Source: JABSSA01 sp039984715
Lineage (GTDB): Bacteria; Pseudomonadota; Alphaproteobacteria; Rhodobacterales; Rhodobacteraceae
Direction: 5' to 3'
Assembly (NCBI GenBank): GCA_039984715.1
Contig: JBDWUA010000008.1
Coordinates: 248,001-312,000, forward strand
Length of the DNA stretch: 64,000 nt
Each line of letters begins with the position of its first letter. The first letter of the stretch is position 1. The notes under the pieces were generated by a model, which worked only from the letters and a program-made list of their open reading frames with translations, was not told the origin of the DNA and ran no database searches. The position numbers and the translations under genes were made by a program. Positions 60,289-64,000 of the stretch are shown here, piece after piece.

Positions 60289-61860
60289 ATGGCTGCACCA
60301 TTTGATCTTACCGATGACTCTGTTGTTGTCGTAATTGGAACCGGCGCCGGTGGCGGCGTCCTTGCCAACGAACTGGCCCAGAAGGGCGTGAGCGTTGTCG
60401 CCTTAGAAGCGGGCGGACGATATCTGCCCGAAGATTACGTCAATGATGAATGGGCCAGCTTTGGCCAATTGGCGTGGGTTGATCCCCGCACAACCAGCGG
60501 CGACTGGCGTGTCGCCAAGGATTTTTCAGGCTTGCCAGCTTGGATCGTCAAAGCGGTTGGCGGCACCACCACACACTGGGCTGGCGCATCGCTTCGCTTT
60601 CAGGACCACGAGTGGAAAGCGGCCACAAACTACGGCAACGTACAGGGCGCGAACCTGTTGGACTGGCCCATCGAACCTGCCGAGATGGAGCAATGGTACA
60701 CCAAGGCCGAAGACAAGCTGGGCGTGACCCGCACCGGCGGGCGCGAAGGGTTGCCGGGCAACAACAACTATCTTGTGTTCGAAAAAGGCGCCAAGGCCCT
60801 TGGGTACGAACAGGTGCATACCGGAAACATGGCCATCAACTCGGCCGACAATGACGACCGGCTTGCTTGTCAGCAAACTGGCTTTTGTTTTCAAGGGTGT
60901 AAGTGGGGCGCCAAGTGGTCGGCGGCCTATACGGATATCCCGCGTGGAGAGGCGACAGGCAACCTTGAAGTGCGTGAAAAAGCGCATGTGGCGCGCATCT
61001 TGCACAATGATGCGGGCAAGGTCACTGGCGTTGAGTATTTCGACGCGGATGGCAATTTGCAGATGCAAAAAGCGCGTGTCGTTTGTGTTGCGGGCAATTC
61101 GTTTGAAAGCCCACGTATGCTGTTGAATTCAGCATCCAGCATGTTCCCGGACGGGCTTGCCAACAGCTCGGGTCAAGTGGGTCGCAACTATATGCGGCAC
61201 ATGACGGGATCGGTTTATGCGGTGTTTGATAAGCCGGTCAAAATGTGGCGCGGCACAACCATGGCTGGGATCATTCAGGACGAAAGCCGTCATGACCCAA
61301 GCCGCGGATTTGTGGGCGGCTACGAGCTGGAGACACTGGCGCTTGGCCTGCCGTTTATGGCCGCGTTCCTTGATCCCGGAGCGTGGGGACGCGAGTTCAC
61401 AACGGCGCTGGACATGTATGAAAACATGGCCGGTATGTGGATTGTGGGCGAGGATATGCCTCAAGAAACCAACCGCATCACGCTGAACCATGACGTCACG
61501 GACCAGCATGGTTTACCCGTCGTGAATGTGCATTTCGATGATCACCCAAATGACATCGCCATGCGTGATCACGCCTATAAACAAGGGGCTGCGGTCTATG
61601 ACGCTGTGGGGGCCACGCGGATTTTCCCAACGCCACCCTACCCGTCGACGCATAATCTGGGCACCAACCGGATGTCAGAAAACCCGCGCGATGGCGTGGT
61701 GAACAAATGGGGTCAGACCCATGACATTGCGAACCTGTTCATCTCGGATGGATCGCAGTTCACGACGGGTGCTGCGGAAAATCCAACGCTGACTATTGTC
61801 GCGTTGGCGATCCGACAAGCCGACCATCTGGCCCGGGAAATGTCAGCCGGAAATCTGTAA
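60289..61860 (+). CDS. GMC family oxidoreductase (FAD subunit)
   Basis: 523 residues. FAD-binding VVIGTGAGGGVLANELAQKG (about 15-34), AVGGTTTHWAGASLRF and the C-terminal LFISDGSQFTTGAAENPTLTIVALA are typical of gluconate/sorbitol-type dehydrogenase large subunits. It contains a cluster of cysteines in DRLACQQTGFCFQGCKWGAK that could hold a metal or disulfide. It pairs with subunit 3 upstream; no cytochrome c subunit follows. The substrate is probably a sugar or polyol, not determined. Confidence 0.93.
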   Translation: MAAPFDLTDDSVVVVIGTGAGGGVLANELAQKGVSVVALEAGGRYLPEDYVNDEWASFGQLAWVDPRTTSGDWRVAKDFSGLPAWIVKAVGGTTTHWAGASLRFQDHEWKAATNYGNVQGANLLDWPIEPAEMEQWYTKAEDKLGVTRTGGREGLPGNNNYLVFEKGAKALGYEQVHTGNMAINSADNDDRLACQQTGFCFQGCKWGAKWSAAYTDIPRGEATGNLEVREKAHVARILHNDAGKVTGVEYFDADGNLQMQKARVVCVAGNSFESPRMLLNSASSMFPDGLANSSGQVGRNYMRHMTGSVYAVFDKPVKMWRGTTMAGIIQDESRHDPSRGFVGGYELETLALGLPFMAAFLDPGAWGREFTTALDMYENMAGMWIVGEDMPQETNRITLNHDVTDQHGLPVVNVHFDDHPNDIAMRDHAYKQGAAVYDAVGATRIFPTPPYPSTHNLGTNRMSENPRDGVVNKWGQTHDIANLFISDGSQFTTGAAENPTLTIVALAIRQADHLAREMSAGNL

Positions 61861-62172
61861 ATCCAATAGACCATCAAGACGCGGCAAGGGGAGACCTTTG
61901 CCGCGTTTTTTGTCCCCTTCAGGGCCAAACCCTTAATCCAGCGTGCGATGGCGATTGACCGGGTTTTCCCGCGCAAAGCCAACCTTCGCGTTCCAAAGCC
62001 AGCTTTGGCTTGGTGCCAAATCCGCGCATTTCGACCGATTTCGCGCAAAAGCTGGCATTCGGCGCTGAAAGCTGGCTTTTGCAAATACGCCCAGCGCCAA
62101 AAGCGTTGCGCATAATTATTTGCGTTAACCTTTGCAAAGGCGCGTTAAGACGCCGTTAGGACAATCCCCAAA
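61861..62172. other. 312-bp gene-free region between GMC and Sel1 genes
   Basis: After the terminator the region holds a 16-bp near-palindrome CCAAAGCCAGCTTTGG (61993-62008), three copies of the nonamer AAAGCTGGC (61998-62006 inverted, 62048-62056 and 62068-62076 direct), and CCTTTGCAAAGG (62129-62140). No gene is recognised; the open minus-strand frames here have no recognisable protein. Confidence 0.6.
61880..61911 (+). terminator. Intrinsic terminator after the GMC gene
   Basis: CGCGGCAAGG (61880-61889) pairs with CCTTTGCCGCG (61895-61905) with one bulge, followed by six T. It lies 20 bp past the GMC stop. Confidence 0.85.
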
Positions 62173-64000
62173 TTACTTGGGCACATCCTTGAACATTTTC
62201 TTTTTTTCGCAGGCCCAACTGTCACCCATGTCACAAGCTCGACCGTACAATTCAGTGGCACGGCCCATATCTCTTTTTGCACCATACCCTTTTATGTACA
62301 TCCAGCCCCATTGAGTGCATCCGTTCGCGTAACCGCCTTCGCATGATTTGCGAAAGAATGAGATCGCCTTGCTATAGTTTCGTGACGCACCTTTTGCATC
62401 GCGAAACATGACGCCCAAATGCACACAACTTTCCATATGTCCGACATCACATGCCAACCCATGCTGCTTCATCGCGTTGGCATATTTTGTCTGGGCAAGC
62501 TTAGGTAGCCGTTTTAAGTGATCGCCCGCACTGACATTCATCGTTGCTGACAATTCGCATCCGTATGTGTCATTGTTCTCGCAAGCGTCCAAAAGCAATT
62601 CCATAGCCTTGGAAAGGTTTATTTGGACGCCCTTTCCAAGTCTGTACATGTTTCCAAGATTTGCGCAGCCTCGCACATGGCCTTCATCACAGGCTTCGCG
62701 GTAAAGACCAAATGCCTTGATATAGTTCTGAGGAACACCACGTGCCCTTTCGTACATGACTCCGAGGTTGGAGCAGCTACGCCCATCTCCACCGTCGCAC
62801 CCACGCCCATAGAAACCAATCGCTTTGCTATAATCCCGAGGAACCCCGAGCGCCAGTTCATACATGTGCCCGAGATTGTTGCACCCAAGGCTGGCCCCTT
62901 TTTCACAGGCCCGACGATACAATTCGAGCGCCTTGGCATAGTCCTGAGAGACGCCATTTGCTTTTTCGTACATGTATCCGAGGTTGTTGCACCCGATGGC
63001 ATTTTTGGCGTTACATGCTTTATTGTAGAGCTCAACAGCTTTTACATAGTCTTGAGGAACGCCAATTGCGTTCGCGTACATATATCCCAGTGACCTGCAC
63101 CCGAAACCATTGCGCTGAGCGCACCCCTTAAAAAAATAACGCCTGGCTTGATTGAGATTTTGTTCGATCCCCAAACCATGCTGATACAAATAACCCAAAT
63201 TAGAGCATCCACGCGGATGTCCTCCAGCGCAGCCCCGGCCATAGAGATCAACGGCCTTAGCATAATCCTTGGACACACCTAAGGCCCGGTCGTACATGAA
63301 ACCCAAATTGGTACAAGCGACTGGCAAGCGTTCGTCACATGCGCGTTTGTACAGTTTAACGGCTTTGGCAAAGTCAGTCTTTATGCCACGTCCATTTTGA
63401 AACATTACGCCGAGATCATTGCAGCCGTTCGCGTCGTCCCCGTCGCATCCTTGACTGTATAGTTTGAAAGCTTTGGTGTTGTCCTTCGAAACGCCATTGC
63501 CTTTTTCGTACAAAATCCCAAGATCCGAGCAACCGCGCGCATGGCCGGCATCACATCCGCGGCCATATAGCTCGACCGCTTTTTCCAAAGACTTTGGCAA
63601 GCCTTTGCCTGATTGGTAGAGGTTTCCAAGCCGTGTGCATCCCCTTGCGTCATTTGCTTCGCATCCTGCCCGATACATATTGGCGGCTTGGGTCTGATGA
63701 CTGTCAAAGTTTGGCGACTTTTCCAGCATCTTGCCAGCATCTGTGCAACTGATTCCGTTACCGCCTTTGCAATGCGCACTGAAATGGGCAATCGAATCCG
63801 CCCAATGTACAGTTTTCAATTCTTCAGCAGTCGTTCTGCATTTAATCCAACCGGCCGTGCAGGCGACAAGGGCGAGTTCGCGCTTTTTCTTGGCATCGTT
63901 CGTCAAGCGTGCCGCAAATTCACAAGCAACGTTAGGGAATTTCGAGCAGAGATAGGTATCAATCGGGATCAACTTCGCAACCTGGTTGCGCACGATCGGA
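62173..64000 (-). CDS. Cysteine-rich Sel1-repeat protein (Hcp-like), N-terminus beyond window
   Basis: The frame is open to base 64000, so at least 609 residues of the C-terminal part are seen; a GTG at 63993 is internal in all likelihood. It carries about 13 Sel1-like repeats of 36 residues in a row with the pattern A-x3-Y-x2-(A/G)C-x7-C-x2-LG-x-(M/L)Y-x2-G-x-GV. Each repeat has two cysteines spaced nine apart, as in the disulfide-stabilised repeats of Helicobacter Hcp proteins, which implies export. One repeat (about 62480-62610) is diverged and longer. The upstream part with CRTTAEEL and LVACTAGW is non-repeat. Function unknown; such solenoids usually bind proteins. Confidence 0.88.
   Translation of the reverse strand, partial: PIVRNQVAKLIPIDTYLCSKFPNVACEFAARLTNDAKKKRELALVACTAGWIKCRTTAEELKTVHWADSIAHFSAHCKGGNGISCTDAGKMLEKSPNFDSHQTQAANMYRAGCEANDARGCTRLGNLYQSGKGLPKSLEKAVELYGRGCDAGHARGCSDLGILYEKGNGVSKDNTKAFKLYSQGCDGDDANGCNDLGVMFQNGRGIKTDFAKAVKLYKRACDERLPVACTNLGFMYDRALGVSKDYAKAVDLYGRGCAGGHPRGCSNLGYLYQHGLGIEQNLNQARRYFFKGCAQRNGFGCRSLGYMYANAIGVPQDYVKAVELYNKACNAKNAIGCNNLGYMYEKANGVSQDYAKALELYRRACEKGASLGCNNLGHMYELALGVPRDYSKAIGFYGRGCDGGDGRSCSNLGVMYERARGVPQNYIKAFGLYREACDEGHVRGCANLGNMYRLGKGVQINLSKAMELLLDACENNDTYGCELSATMNVSAGDHLKRLPKLAQTKYANAMKQHGLACDVGHMESCVHLGVMFRDAKGASRNYSKAISFFRKSCEGGYANGCTQWGWMYIKGYGAKRDMGRATELYGRACDMGDSWACEKKKMFKDVPK

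Noticed and set aside
62106..62131. dif-like site: GTTGCGCATAA resembles the XerC arm of chromosome dimer resolution sites
   Set aside because: The XerC-like arm matches E. coli dif well, but the other arm does not show TTATGTTAA at the right spacing, so a true dif site is unlikely.
1..64000. CRISPR arrays, tRNA or rRNA genes, prophage modules
   Set aside because: No repeat-spacer pattern, cloverleaf or rRNA segment was recognised while reading either strand; intergenic space is short. A tRNA scan could still find one missed by eye.

Overview
The window looks like chromosomal DNA of an alphaproteobacterium of the Rhodobacterales (Roseobacter group). The reasons are the full aerobic (late cobalt insertion) Cob pathway with Pseudomonas denitrificans-type gene content, a VPLPA-CTERM protein, the accD-folC and gpmI-envC-ctpA gene orders, ZapE, and several small proteins of the kind seen in that order. 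The genus cannot be fixed from the sequence alone. Genes are tightly packed, and many neighbours overlap by ATGA or GTGA.

Positions 1-1000 hold the end of a LolD/FtsX-type ABC system. Positions 1100-23850 are a nearly complete cobalamin island. The late, lower-ligand genes come first: cobS, cobT, cobU, a histidine phosphatase, cbiB, cobC, cobQ, a HAD phosphatase and cobO. A cobalamin riboswitch then leads a long plus-strand run of DUF1636, cobW, cobN, cobG, cobH, cobI, cobJ, (cobK on the opposite strand), cobL, cobE, cobM, cobB and cobA. A second cobalamin riboswitch leads a solitary CbiM-like transporter, followed by a terminator and cobF. Together these turn uroporphyrinogen III into hydrogenobyrinic acid diamide, insert cobalt, adenosylate and amidate it, and attach the nucleotide loop. 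The CobS/CobT chelatase partners, CobR and BluB must lie elsewhere.

Positions 23870-30120 are accessory in character. They hold a sulfite-oxidase-like molybdoenzyme, a secreted VPLPA-CTERM protein, the urease accessory genes ureEFG with no ureDABC beside them, a decayed IS6-type transposase, and a secreted DUF4034-like protein behind an AT-rich leader.

Positions 30170-50600 are mostly housekeeping: glutathione-dependent formaldehyde dehydrogenase, an IMDH-like dehydrogenase with a Gfo/Idh/MocA partner, gpmI with a degenerate EnvC and CtpA, four minus-strand genes of little or no known function, ilvD, a catalytically dead ABC-exporter-like protein fused to a cyclic-nucleotide-binding domain next to a CPBP protease, accD-folC, and zapE.

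Positions 50700-64000 hold an MFS transporter, a five-gene minus-strand group (AEC transporter, fghA, yaiI-like, HAD, ornithine cyclodeaminase-like), a divergent amino-acid ABC transporter, an AhpD-like protein, an RHH protein, glyoxalase I, a Tat-exported GMC dehydrogenase pair, and a cysteine-rich Sel1-repeat protein cut by the window end.

No rRNA, tRNA or CRISPR array was seen. The most unusual items are the pseudo-ABC/cNMP protein with its protease neighbour, the inverted cobK inside the cob operon, the orphan ureEFG beside an IS fossil, and the long Hcp-like Sel1 protein.
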